Source of the DNA: Anaerolineae bacterium
GTDB lineage: Bacteria > Chloroflexota > Anaerolineae > B4-G1 > SLSP01
Reading direction: 5' to 3'
Length of the DNA stretch: 33,211 nt
NCBI GenBank assembly: GCA_016931315.1
Contig: JAFGFB010000097.1
Span: 1-33,211, forward strand
Of the stretch, positions 15,249-23,097 are shown in pieces. Under the pieces are notes generated by a model, which saw only the letters and a list, made by a program, of their open reading frames with translations, did not search any database and was not told where the DNA came from. Numbering within the stretch: position 1 is the first letter of the stretch; each line of letters starts with the position of its first letter. The translations under genes and the position numbers were made by a program.

Positions 15249-17102
15249 CTATAGGCCGATAGTGTGGCGCATAGCCTGGACGTCATCGCACCAGTTCCCC
15301 ACATTCCAGCGTCCATAGACGCCCATTCCGCCGAGGGGGTGGGGACCGTAGTAGACCGGCACATGGATAAGGCTGAGTCCCGGGTGCCGTGCCGCCTGTT
15401 CCAGTGCTGCCTGCAAGGACTCGGGGGTGCGCCCGCCATCCAGCGCGAGTAGACCGGGGACTGCCCGTGCCCAAGCCAGGTAATCCACGTGGAGGGTGTT
15501 CCAGGTGGCAAATCCAATTCCATACTGGTCCTGTTGCAATCCCGTGATGGCGCTCATACGTCCGTTATCCAGAAGCAGGATGCAGCCGTGTGCGCCGTGC
15601 TCAGCGCCGTCAATCAGAATCTGCGGGTTCATGGTGAAGGAACCATCTCCAGTGAGCGCCACACCGTAAAAGGGCCGTGAGGCGACCGCGGTCGCCAGCA
15701 GCGCCGAAACCGCAAAACCCATGTATGAGGCGCCCGTATCCGTGAAGGTCTGATCTGGGCGTTCGTCTTCGACGGTTTGGAAGCCGTTTGCCTGCACGTC
15801 ACCGGCATCGAAGAAGCAGACCGCGTCTTGAGCTTTTGCCCAATCGGTGGCGATTTTGATAGCGGCAGGCTGGGTAAGCACGGCGCCACCCCAGTAATCG
15901 TCCGCTAGAGTGGGGTGGCGTACCCGCTCTTGCTTGAGATTTTGCCACCGGGATTTCTGCTCCGTACAGGCAGTGACCCAGGTGGCTTTTTGTGTTCCCG
16001 GCGACGGCAATAGCGCATTGAGCCGCGCCAGTGTCCGGCGTACATCCCCGAGTAGCGCCAGAGTGGCATTGTAGTGCATGGCATCATCTATATCGGCATT
16101 GATATTGATGACTCGTTGCACCTGTGGATAACCGGTGCGCGAGGAATCGGATTGACAGACTGCGCGCGTGCCCACTGCGATGAGCAGGTCGGCATGTTCC
16201 ATTGCGTAATTGCCTGGAAGGGAACCTTTGGAGCCGCCCACGCCCATGTTTTGTGGGTGGGCGTAGGGAATACAACCGCTTGCGATAGGAGTGTGGACCA
16301 AAACACCCCCAGCACGTTCGACCAGGGTGATCAGCTCTGCGCCGGCATGTCTACCCCCGCCACCGACCTTGACGATAATGCGCTCCGCTTCGGCAATCCA
16401 CTGTGCCGCTTTGGTGGTATCGCCCTCAGCCGCACCCAGGCTCAGGGATTGTGACTGTGGCAGTTCTGCAAGGTTGAAATCGGGCAACCAGGTTGCCTGG
16501 GTGTTCATTGGCAGCAGCAGGTAGAACGGACCGGGGCGATATGGGTGATCCACGGTGGCTGCACCGCGTTGTAGAGCGGTTGAGAGCGCCAGTGGGGTAT
16601 GCAGGCTGTAGGCGCGCCCCATGGTGCCTGCCATTTGCAGGAAAAGTCCCTGCTCGTGATGGGGAACTTGCTGCATATTGAAACCTTCGTCCTCGGTGGT
16701 CTCATCGCCGAAGAGATACCAGACGCCGATGCCATTCGATGCTGGCACGAGGGAAGCGGCGAGTGCGTGGAGCGCTCCGGGACCAATGGAGGTGAGCACC
16801 GCGGCTTTTTCGCCGGTGACCCAGCGCAGAGCGGCGGCGGCATGCGAGGCTTCGATTTCGCTTCGCAGCCCGTAAGTCCTTAACAATCCGGCTTCCTGGT
16901 AGATGCGCAACACTTCGCCCACTTCTGTGGAGCCGTGCCCCAGCACGGTGAGGAAGACGCGCACTCCCTGGCGCAGCAAGCCCAGGATCAGGGCTTCGGA
17001 TAGGGTGAGACTCAGTTTGGTGGGGAGCGTATTCGCGGCAAATGCTGCCGCGTGTTCCACACGTTGGCGGGTCAGCTCCTCATGCGAGGGTTTGTGTTCC
17101 AT
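15249..17102 (-). CDS. Thiamine diphosphate-dependent enzyme, IolD/acetolactate-synthase family
   Basis: 617 residues with the three domains of the pyruvate-oxidase/acetolactate-synthase class. The catalytic Glu is E82 (LRSEIEASHAA). SIGPGALHALAAS (105-117) recalls the CTSSIGPGA segment of IolD, the trihydroxycyclohexanedione hydrolase of inositol breakdown, and the length is close to IolD (about 640). The ThDP motif runs from GDGSFTMNPQ (485) to DNG (513). In a cluster with Gfo/Idh and sugar-isomerase genes, a C-C hydrolase or lyase on a cyclic or open-chain diketo intermediate is plausible, but acetolactate-synthase-type or aldehyde acetyltransferase reactions cannot be excluded. It starts 60 bp after the IclR stop with GGAGG before ATG 17102. 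Confidence 0.85.
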   Translation of the reverse strand: MEHKPSHEELTRQRVEHAAAFAANTLPTKLSLTLSEALILGLLRQGVRVFLTVLGHGSTEVGEVLRIYQEAGLLRTYGLRSEIEASHAAAALRWVTGEKAAVLTSIGPGALHALAASLVPASNGIGVWYLFGDETTEDEGFNMQQVPHHEQGLFLQMAGTMGRAYSLHTPLALSTALQRGAATVDHPYRPGPFYLLLPMNTQATWLPDFNLAELPQSQSLSLGAAEGDTTKAAQWIAEAERIIVKVGGGGRHAGAELITLVERAGGVLVHTPIASGCIPYAHPQNMGVGGSKGSLPGNYAMEHADLLIAVGTRAVCQSDSSRTGYPQVQRVININADIDDAMHYNATLALLGDVRRTLARLNALLPSPGTQKATWVTACTEQKSRWQNLKQERVRHPTLADDYWGGAVLTQPAAIKIATDWAKAQDAVCFFDAGDVQANGFQTVEDERPDQTFTDTGASYMGFAVSALLATAVASRPFYGVALTGDGSFTMNPQILIDGAEHGAHGCILLLDNGRMSAITGLQQDQYGIGFATWNTLHVDYLAWARAVPGLLALDGGRTPESLQAALEQAARHPGLSLIHVPVYYGPHPLGGMGVYGRWNVGNWCDDVQAMRHTIGL

Positions 17103-17118
17103 AGGTCCTCCTGATACC

Positions 17119-17142
17119 GCGTATTGTGCAACCAGGTTGCGT
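17119..17142. promoter_or_regulatory. Candidate IclR operator before the ThDP-enzyme gene
   Basis: GCGTATTGTGCAAC (17119-17132) matches GCGTAAAATGCAAC at the IclR promoter (17927-17940) at 11 of 14 positions; all three differences fall in the middle. It overlaps a second inverted repeat, GCAAC-CAG-GTTGC (17128-17140). It sits in the 60-bp gap between the IclR and ThDP genes, which suggests regulation of an internal promoter. Confidence 0.5.
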
Positions 17143-17162
17143 TACTTTGGACAACAAAGATA

Positions 17163-17903
17163 TTAGCGGGTGAAGGCCATGCGCTCTGAGAGCGCACGAC
17201 CGATTTTGAGCACGGCGGCGGTGAGTTCGGGCAGGCGCTCAGGTGTAACCCGGGTGGCGGGACCGGAGATGCCGATAGAGCCGATGGTTTTGCCGCGAAA
17301 ATCGAGAATAGGCACGGCGATGCAGCGCACACCGGGGTCGAATTCACCATCGTCCATCGCATAGCCCAGACGGCGCACTTCTTCCAGGTGATGGCGCAGG
17401 GCTTGTGGGTCGGTGATGGTCTGGGGGGTATAGGGCTCCAGGGTCGCGGGCAGGGGGGCATCGCCGAAAGCGAGCAGCACTTTACCGAGTGCGGTGCAGT
17501 GTAGAGGGTTCATGGTGCCCACTGCCGCATTGACGCGCAGGGTGGCGGGCGATTCGACCTGGTCAATGTAGAGCGCCTTGCCCTGCGCCAGTACAGCGAG
17601 GTGCGCACACTCTCCGGTGGTTTCCATCAGCTGGCGGAGGTGGGGTTTGGCTGCGTCCCGCAGGGGAAGGCGTGCCAAAACGCTGCGGCTGAGGCTGACT
17701 ACCTGGGGTCCCAATTGGTAGCGGCGGCTCACCTCGTCCCTTTCGGTGTAGCCGTAGCGCGCCAGCGTTGCTACCAGGCGGGAGGCGCTGCCTTTATCCA
17801 CACCGAGCGTCTCTGCGAGTTCGGTGATGGTGACGCCTTCGGGCGCACGGCTGAGAAGGTCAAGAATTTTGAGCCCACGGGCAAGGGATTGAATTTCGCT
17901 CAT
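17163..17903 (-). CDS. IclR-family transcriptional regulator
   Basis: 246 residues. The N-terminal winged helix-turn-helix (SLARGLKILDLLSRA, then TITELAETLGVDKGSASRLVATLARYGY) is followed by the IclR effector-binding domain, with PLHCTALGKVLLAF, RRLGYAMDDGEFDPGVRCIAVPI and IGSIGISGPATRVT as family landmarks. I place the start at ATG 17903, 8 bp after a consensus -10 box; the frame is open to 18059 but that extension crosses the promoter and a hairpin. It heads the catabolic cluster and probably controls it and itself, responding to the substrate or an intermediate. With the -10 so close, the transcript is nearly leaderless, and no Shine-Dalgarno sequence is visible. Confidence 0.92.
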   Translation of the reverse strand: MSEIQSLARGLKILDLLSRAPEGVTITELAETLGVDKGSASRLVATLARYGYTERDEVSRRYQLGPQVVSLSRSVLARLPLRDAAKPHLRQLMETTGECAHLAVLAQGKALYIDQVESPATLRVNAAVGTMNPLHCTALGKVLLAFGDAPLPATLEPYTPQTITDPQALRHHLEEVRRLGYAMDDGEFDPGVRCIAVPILDFRGKTIGSIGISGPATRVTPERLPELTAAVLKIGRALSERMAFTR

Positions 17904-17910
17904 GTTGAGT

Positions 17911-17940
17911 ATTATACAACAGGATTGCGTAAAATGCAAC
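17911..17940 (-). promoter_or_regulatory. IclR promoter with overlapping palindrome
   Basis: On the minus strand, TTGCAT (17939-17934) and TATAAT (17916-17911) are separated by exactly 17 bp, a near-consensus sigma-70 promoter. The 15-bp interrupted palindrome TTGCGTAAAATGCAA (17925-17939) covers the -35 and half of the spacer, in the right place for autorepression and of the size common for IclR-family operators. A related site precedes the ThDP gene at 17119. Confidence 0.7.
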
Positions 17941-18013
17941 AAGAATAGGGTGGTAGAGTGTATTTCAACTTGGGGCAAAAACAAGATCGTTATTGCCCGA
18001 ACGTCTTTTCTTT

Positions 18014-18126
18014 TATGGATTTTTCGCAGCGTGGCGAAGCCACGCTGCGAAAAATCCATATTCTTATGCGTCTCGTAGAGGCGCCTGAAATTCCCGCCCC
18101 CGGAATGAAATGCACCCTGGTAATTC
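18014..18126 (+). repeat. Composite palindromic element (plus orientation) with 22-bp hairpin
   Basis: Bases 18014-18035 pair with 18039-18060 in a perfect 22-bp stem with the 3-base loop GAA; the outer stem is TATGGATTTTTCGC. Next come GCGTCTCGTAGAGG, CGCCTGAAATTCCCGCCC and TGAAATGCACCCTGG. These parts match, in order, the minus-strand element ending at 10078. The element lies between the divergent IclR gene and the membrane-protein gene. Confidence 0.8.
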
Positions 18127-18151
18127 CTACAGTAGACGGGCCGTTTGGAAC

Positions 18152-18160
18152 TGCTATACT
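18152..18160 (+). promoter_or_regulatory. Extended -10 promoter of the membrane-protein gene
   Basis: TGCTATACT is an extended -10 element (TATACT at 18155-18160). The -35 region (TAGACG, 18133-18138) is weak, which the TG extension would compensate. The predicted leader is about 27 nt and includes the AAGGAG ribosome binding site at 18182-18187. Confidence 0.55.
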
Positions 18161-18193
18161 AGGGTTGAAGTTGTATGCTATAAGGAGATAAAG

Positions 18194-19507
18194 ATGTCAT
18201 ACGATGCACGCATTCAGGCTGCGGAATCGGACCCGCAGCAGCTGGAGCAGCTGTTTCAGGCTGCTCGGCGCAGTGACGAGGTTGGAGATTTCCGGGCGGC
18301 GATGTTGGCGCTCCATGAGGCGGCGCCCGAAAATGTATTGTTGACCGCGTGGGTTTATCGCTTGCAGAGTCTCACGGAGGAAACTGGTAAGGTGGGTCGC
18401 TCAATCAATTGGGCTGCCGCCATCCCCTTGAGCATCGTCACTGGGTTGATCCTGTGGGCCATCAGCGGGGAAGAACTGGCGCTCAGTGTGGCTGTGCCCC
18501 AGGTATTCCTGTGGTGGTCTCCCATCGCCACGCTTAGCGCCTTGACCTTCATGGCGCTTACAGCCAGGCGTGATACGGGGCGAGCGCTGGCTTTAGGTTT
18601 GGGCTTGCTGGCAGCTGCGGCCTATGTTGTGTTGCTGGAGCCTGCTTTCGGCGCGCCATGGGCCAGTGAGCAGTATCTGACGCTTGCGATGATCCATATT
18701 CCGCTGCTGTCTTGGACGGCTCTAGGAATTTACACACTGGGCTTGCGTTCGAGCGCGATCGACCGCTTCGCTTTTTTGATTAAATCGCTTGAGGTCATGA
18801 TTGTGGCTGGTCTATATTTGGGGGCAGGGGTAGCCTTTGGCGGGATTACGATGGGGTTATTTACGGCCTTGGGGATCATTCTCCCTGATGTTCTGACTCG
18901 GCTGATCATGGTGGGAGGATTTGGTTTGTTGCCCGTGCTGGCGCTGGCGACGATTTACGATCCGCGGGTCGCGCCTGCGGCGCAAGACTTCGAGCAGGGG
19001 TTGAGCAAGTTTATCGCCACGATGATGCGCCTGTTGCTGCCGCTAACGCTGGTGGTGCTGGTAGTCTATGTTTTAGTGATCCCTTTCAACTTCTTTGCGC
19101 CTTTTGAGAGTCGTGAGTTGTTGATCGTTTACAATGTGATGCTTTTTGCTATCATCGGGTTGTTGATGGGCGCCACCCCCATCAACGGGGTGGAACTGTC
19201 TTCGAAGTTGCAGAAGGTCCTGCGCCTCGGCATACTACTGGTGGCAGGACTGGCGGTGCTGGTGAGCGTGTATGCGCTCTCGGCGGTGGTCTACCGCACC
19301 TTCCAGGGCGAGCTGACGCCCAACCGCTTGACCGTTATCGGCTGGAATGGTATCAATATTGCTATTCTGGCGGCGTTGCTCGTCACGCAGTTACGCAAGG
19401 GACGTGAGCGCTGGATCGAGGCTTTGCATGCCGTCTTTAGCCGGGCGACGAATGCCTATCTGGTGTGGGGGCTCTTTTTGCTCGTTGCCCTGCCGATTTT
19501 GTTTTAG
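18194..19507 (+). CDS. Polytopic membrane protein of unknown function
   Basis: 437 residues. A soluble, acidic N-terminal part of about 65 residues (MSYDARIQAAES, then DEVGDFRAAMLAL) precedes about 11-12 hydrophobic helices. The segment ELTPNRLTVIGWNGIN near the C-terminus loosely recalls DUF4153 proteins; I hold that only as a possibility. ATG 18194 is preceded by AAGGAG at good spacing and by an extended -10 promoter, and the gene is followed by a strong hairpin, so it is a single-gene transcript. It is the only plus-strand gene after the permeases. No transport or enzymatic motif was recognised. Confidence 0.8.
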   Translation: MSYDARIQAAESDPQQLEQLFQAARRSDEVGDFRAAMLALHEAAPENVLLTAWVYRLQSLTEETGKVGRSINWAAAIPLSIVTGLILWAISGEELALSVAVPQVFLWWSPIATLSALTFMALTARRDTGRALALGLGLLAAAAYVVLLEPAFGAPWASEQYLTLAMIHIPLLSWTALGIYTLGLRSSAIDRFAFLIKSLEVMIVAGLYLGAGVAFGGITMGLFTALGIILPDVLTRLIMVGGFGLLPVLALATIYDPRVAPAAQDFEQGLSKFIATMMRLLLPLTLVVLVVYVLVIPFNFFAPFESRELLIVYNVMLFAIIGLLMGATPINGVELSSKLQKVLRLGILLVAGLAVLVSVYALSAVVYRTFQGELTPNRLTVIGWNGINIAILAALLVTQLRKGRERWIEALHAVFSRATNAYLVWGLFLLVALPILF

Positions 19508-19576
19508 GTGGGGGGGCATGGCTCGAGCGCTTTTGGGGGCGCTATAATACCACGCAACTATCGTCTATAACATTCA

Positions 19577-19619
19577 AACGGCTATCGGTCCCACGCATGG
19601 CGCGGGACCGATAGCCGTT
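19577..19619. terminator. Bidirectional terminator-like hairpin
   Basis: AACGGCTATCGGTCCC (19577-19592) pairs perfectly with 19104-numbered partner bases 19604-19619; after one mismatch three further pairs close an ATG loop. It lies between the convergent genes ending at 19507 (+) and 19700 (-). On the plus strand it is followed by TTCTGT, a short and weak U tract; on the minus strand by TTGAATGTT. Confidence 0.7.
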
Positions 19620-19699
19620 CTGTATGGCGGAGGGTGACCGTGTGGCTGACCCCACGCAGGCTGCTCTCTGCGTTCTTGTTTTCATACGTTATCTATTGC

Positions 19700-20302
19700 T
19701 CAGGAGTCAAATTCGTGGCTCAGAAGGCCATACAGCAGCGTGCCGGTGAGCGTTCCATCGGCATGCCGGTGGTTTTCGCGGAGATGGCCTTCCCTGATCA
19801 TGCCACAACGTTCGGCGACGCGGTAACTGGCGATGTTGGTATCGTCGCATTCCAGCCGTACGCGGTGAGCGCCCAGCTCCCGAAAGCAGAAATGCAGGGC
19901 GCCCTGCGCCGCCTCGGTGACGAAGCCCTGACCGGTGTGCGCGACCGCGGCGAAATAGCCCAGCTCTAGTTCCGGCAGGTCCCAGTTGACGACTCCGATG
20001 TAGATTTGGGCGACAAAGACGCCCGACTCCTTGCGGAAGGCCCCCAAAAAGAAGGCGCTGCGGGCATTCCAGCTTTCGATGAAGCCCTGAATGACGGCTG
20101 CGGCGTCCGCCTCGGTTGTGATGCCCATGGCGGCATTGCCGGATTCATAGCGCGCCAGGTGGTCCCGGTTTTGCATGCTCATGGGCGCGTACCAGGAGGC
20201 ATCCTCGAGCCGGTAGCGCCGTAGCCAGAGGCGAGCGGTCTCGAAGCCCGAGGCTATATCACGGGATCCGCTGTGGTCAGGTTGTTCTCCAATGATGGTC
20301 AT
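19700..20302 (-). CDS. GNAT N-acetyltransferase, RimJ/RimL type
   Basis: 200 residues. ETARLWLRRYRLEDAS at the start, an acetyl-CoA-binding motif A region LGYFAAVAHTGQGFVTEA, and DDTNIASYRVAERCGMIREG near the C-terminus are the standard landmarks of the RimJ/RimL group, which acetylates N-terminal or small-molecule amines. The target is not predictable. Its start overlaps the stop of the hydrolase gene by four bases (ATGA), so it is the third gene of a tightly coupled trio with the methyltransferase and the hydrolase. Confidence 0.9.
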   Translation of the reverse strand: MTIIGEQPDHSGSRDIASGFETARLWLRRYRLEDASWYAPMSMQNRDHLARYESGNAAMGITTEADAAAVIQGFIESWNARSAFFLGAFRKESGVFVAQIYIGVVNWDLPELELGYFAAVAHTGQGFVTEAAQGALHFCFRELGAHRVRLECDDTNIASYRVAERCGMIREGHLRENHRHADGTLTGTLLYGLLSHEFDS

Positions 20303-21336
20303 GGGCGCCCTCCAGGCGCTTGTGCCACGGGCAACACCTTTTGCACGAGGCTCAACAGCAGTTTCCCCGGTTCCTCGAAAGGGATAAGGTGGGCAGAGCG
20401 CTCGAACCAGATGCCCTGTTTGTAGGGCGCCTTTACCCGTTGCAACCAGGCTTCCGCCAGGACGGAGGGGGTGGTGTAGTCGTGGCGCCCCATGAAGAGA
20501 AAGAGGGGAATGGGGAAGGCGGTGATGGCGTTGAAATCTACTTCCAGGAATTCCGGTAGGATGCGCTCAAGGGTGAAACGGTTGCCCTGGTCAATCGCGG
20601 CGACCGCCCGGTCGTCGTATTCGGGCGAGAGCCGCGGCGCGTCGAAGTAGTATTGCGACTCGTGCCTAAAGGCGCTCAAGCCGCCGTAGTATTGCGCCCA
20701 TTTTCTGGCGAGGATGATGCGCTCGCGGGTGATGGGGGTGAGTCCGGGATAAGGAGCGATGGAAGCGAGTTCTTCCAGGGCGGTAGCATTGGCGTTTCGA
20801 GTGGCTTCGCTTATCGCGTAGTCGTAGCTCAAGCGCTCGTTCTCGCGAGTGTGGATGACTTGCCCTATGCCGATGTAGACGCTGAAGAGCTCCGGGCGCG
20901 CCAATACCGCGCGCACGCCGATAATGGTGCCCCAGCTATGCGCCATCAGAATCAATTTGGGAGCAGCGTAGCGCCGCAGCAGGAGCTCCGCAAGTTCCAG
21001 GGCATCGCTGACGTACTGATCAATGTGGAGGGTGTCCTGCACCGCTGCGGGATCGGCTTCCAGGTAAGTGCGCCCGGCACCGCGCTGATCCCAGTTGACG
21101 ACGGTGAAATACTCCTCGATGGGGCGTTGGACCATCCACTGGGTGGGCATCGCTGGGGAGGCGGGACCACCATGGATGAAGAGCAGCAGGGGATTGGCGC
21201 GATCCTGTCCGCGCGTGTTGACCCATTGGTTAATGCCGCCAACAGGAACCGTGAAGCTTTCCTGAATGCCGCCGGGGGCAACGATGCGCCCGAGGTCGCC
21301 GATGATGTCGCGGGCAGAGAGTTCGGGATTGCTCAT
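20299..21336 (-). CDS. Alpha/beta hydrolase, proline iminopeptidase-like
   Basis: 345 residues, cytoplasmic (no signal peptide). LLFIHGGPAS provides the oxyanion hole of the prolyl-aminopeptidase group, then VVNWDQRGAGRT. The catalytic triad is visible: Ser134 in AHSWGT, Asp286 in GRHDYTT and His316 in RSAHLIPFEEP. The reaction could be release of an N-terminal residue or hydrolysis of an ester or amide; the substrate is not predictable. The gene begins 3 bp after the methyltransferase stop and overlaps the acetyltransferase gene by 4 bp, so the three are likely translated together. Confidence 0.88.
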   Translation of the reverse strand: MSNPELSARDIIGDLGRIVAPGGIQESFTVPVGGINQWVNTRGQDRANPLLLFIHGGPASPAMPTQWMVQRPIEEYFTVVNWDQRGAGRTYLEADPAAVQDTLHIDQYVSDALELAELLLRRYAAPKLILMAHSWGTIIGVRAVLARPELFSVYIGIGQVIHTRENERLSYDYAISEATRNANATALEELASIAPYPGLTPITRERIILARKWAQYYGGLSAFRHESQYYFDAPRLSPEYDDRAVAAIDQGNRFTLERILPEFLEVDFNAITAFPIPLFLFMGRHDYTTPSVLAEAWLQRVKAPYKQGIWFERSAHLIPFEEPGKLLLSLVQKVLPVAQAPGGRP

Positions 21337-21339
21337 GGG

Positions 21340-22245
21340 TCAATAGCGTCGCGCCTGAAGCACCATCAAACCACGCTGGAGCACGCCGGTGCCCTGGCCC
21401 ATGGAGGGATAGATCGTCACCGCACCGAAGCCGCAGCTCCCGAGGAGGGAGATGTATTCCTCGTTGGTGTAAGCCTGCATGCTGGAAGCCGCGCCGTGGA
21501 TGCTGCATGCGGTAAAGGCGTCGGGTGTGGCTTCAACGATGTAGAAGCGGTCGGTGGCGACCCGGCGCTCTTCATCCCAGAAGCTCTCCTGAAGTGCGAG
21601 GTGCGGTTGATCGGAGAAGAGCCCGCTGGGGGTGGTGTACCAGGTGGGGGATTGGTGACCCAGCTCCTTGACCATGTCAAAGGTGTGGGGTTCGAGTAGC
21701 AGGATGCCACCGGGTGCAAGAGCGGCATGGGCTTTTTTCAAGATGGTTCGGGCGTCATCGGGGTGGAAAACGTTGAATTCCCCGAAGATGAGCATCGCCA
21801 TGCCGTAGCCCTCACCCCAGTTGTCATCGGGCCTGCCGTAATCGGTGGTGCGGATATCGCCCAGGATATAACGGCATGATAGCCCCGTTTCTGCGCCCGC
21901 AGAAGCGGCCGCTTCCGCGGCTTGCGCCTGGGCGTAGGCAATGGAGGCGGGAGAGAAATCAATGCCGGTACAGGTATGTCCCAACTCCGCAAGGCGCTGG
22001 GAGTACAAGCCGGGACCGCAGCCGAGGTCGAGGATATGGGTGGGTTGCCGCTGCAAGACGTTGGCGTGAATCCATTGCACCTGCCGGTCAATGATGTCGA
22101 AGCGCCGGCTGGCGGCATCGTGCGCCTGCGAGAGGTGCTCAGAGAGCATGCGTTGGCTGAATTCGGGATCGTTCCAGGGGATTTTCTCCCCTTCTTCCCA
22201 GGGCTGGGGTATGCTTTTGCGGTGAATGAGCGCAAGTAGATCCAA
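21340..22245 (-). CDS. Class I SAM-dependent methyltransferase (TTG start)
   Basis: 301 residues. Motif I is ILDLGCGPGLYSQRLAELG (from residue 71), followed by GIDFSPASIAYAQ for the adenosyl ribose. GGILLLEPHTF is the post-core strand. An N-terminal stretch of about 65 residues precedes the fold, and the C-terminal third (GLFSDQPHLALQESFW) resembles lid regions of small-molecule methyltransferases. The start is TTG at 22245, supported by AAAGGAGG six bases upstream; there is no ATG near it. It is the first gene of the hydrolase/acetyltransferase trio, 18 bp after the upstream membrane-protein gene. Confidence 0.88.
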   Translation of the reverse strand: MDLLALIHRKSIPQPWEEGEKIPWNDPEFSQRMLSEHLSQAHDAASRRFDIIDRQVQWIHANVLQRQPTHILDLGCGPGLYSQRLAELGHTCTGIDFSPASIAYAQAQAAEAAASAGAETGLSCRYILGDIRTTDYGRPDDNWGEGYGMAMLIFGEFNVFHPDDARTILKKAHAALAPGGILLLEPHTFDMVKELGHQSPTWYTTPSGLFSDQPHLALQESFWDEERRVATDRFYIVEATPDAFTACSIHGAASSMQAYTNEEYISLLGSCGFGAVTIYPSMGQGTGVLQRGLMVLQARRY

Positions 22246-22263
22246 GGGGGGCCTCCTTTAGAA

Positions 22264-23007
22264 CTAAGTCGGGGTACTTGTCATCTTTGATGGTCCGAGC
22301 TGCTGCTCGAAGTGTCTTTCTACTATCCCTCGAAGCTCGGGAGGGACGATGACAATTGTCGGTTTTCGGCTGCGCCAGAATCTCGGATGTAAATCCAGTT
22401 TAACCTTATCCTGAAACCGTATCCATTCATAGCTTGAGATGGATGTCCAGCGAATCAGGCGTCCCGAACTGGCCACAATGCCATTCTCGCGGATTTGGAA
22501 CCGCCTGAAAGCCATGGTGATGAACGCCAGCGCCAGTGACAGTTCCGATAACAGCGTGAGGACTGCCAACCCAGTGTTGTTGCCTGTCTTCAGAATGTCC
22601 TCCCCCGATTGTCCGGCTTGAATCAGAGCAAATGTTGTTCCAAACACCAGTGGGAGGGCATTGAATCTCGATCGACCCATGTCAATAAAACCCTGGGGTT
22701 TGCTATCTACCCATAACGCACCTCTCTGGTTCAATTGCAATAGATAAGCTAGTACATAGTATAAGGCTATCGAGATAGATAGAACATAGAATGCTATCTG
22801 TGTACCATCTCGGATAGGATGGGGTAGCAAGATGAACCCATACATTACCGCCCCCATGACAATGAGTATAGGGAGGGCGAAAATCCCTATGCGCAAAGCC
22901 GCCTGCCAGCCATGCTGGGCGCGAATGATAATCATGGTTATCAGCCAGAGAAGGATGAAAGGCGAGAGAACGAGTAATACCATAATCAGGTTAGCCCAAT
23001 GTGGCAT
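22264..23007 (-). CDS. Membrane protein with C-terminal PH-like (DUF5673-like) domain
   Basis: 247 residues. Six hydrophobic segments are apparent in residues 5-165, with the first two near the N-terminus separated by a short amphipathic stretch. The C-terminal 75 residues (IRENGIVASSGRLIRWTSI, then SSYEWIRF and IVIVPPELRGIVERHF) resemble small bacterial PH-like domains such as DUF5673, probably cytoplasmic. Function is unknown. ATG 23007 has AGGAGGA before it. It lies 18 bp before the methyltransferase start and 90 bp after the TPR gene, so it may be co-transcribed with both. Confidence 0.75.
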   Translation of the reverse strand: MPHWANLIMVLLVLSPFILLWLITMIIIRAQHGWQAALRIGIFALPILIVMGAVMYGFILLPHPIRDGTQIAFYVLSISIALYYVLAYLLQLNQRGALWVDSKPQGFIDMGRSRFNALPLVFGTTFALIQAGQSGEDILKTGNNTGLAVLTLLSELSLALAFITMAFRRFQIRENGIVASSGRLIRWTSISSYEWIRFQDKVKLDLHPRFWRSRKPTIVIVPPELRGIVERHFEQQLGPSKMTSTPT

Positions 23008-23097
23008 TTATTCCTCCTGAACGCCAGCCGCTGCAATCTGGTTTTGTGAGCCTGGTTCAGCATCTTACAAAGTGAGCTTGGAATGTGTATGGTCGTT

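Noticed and set aside
17904-18059. Upstream extension of the IclR reading frame
   Set aside because: It would cross a near-consensus promoter and half of a perfect hairpin; IclR proteins normally start a few residues before the helix-turn-helix.
20653-21699. 348-codon open frame on the plus strand
   Set aside because: Antisense to the alpha/beta hydrolase and methyltransferase, both with complete motifs; a composition effect of GC-rich codons.
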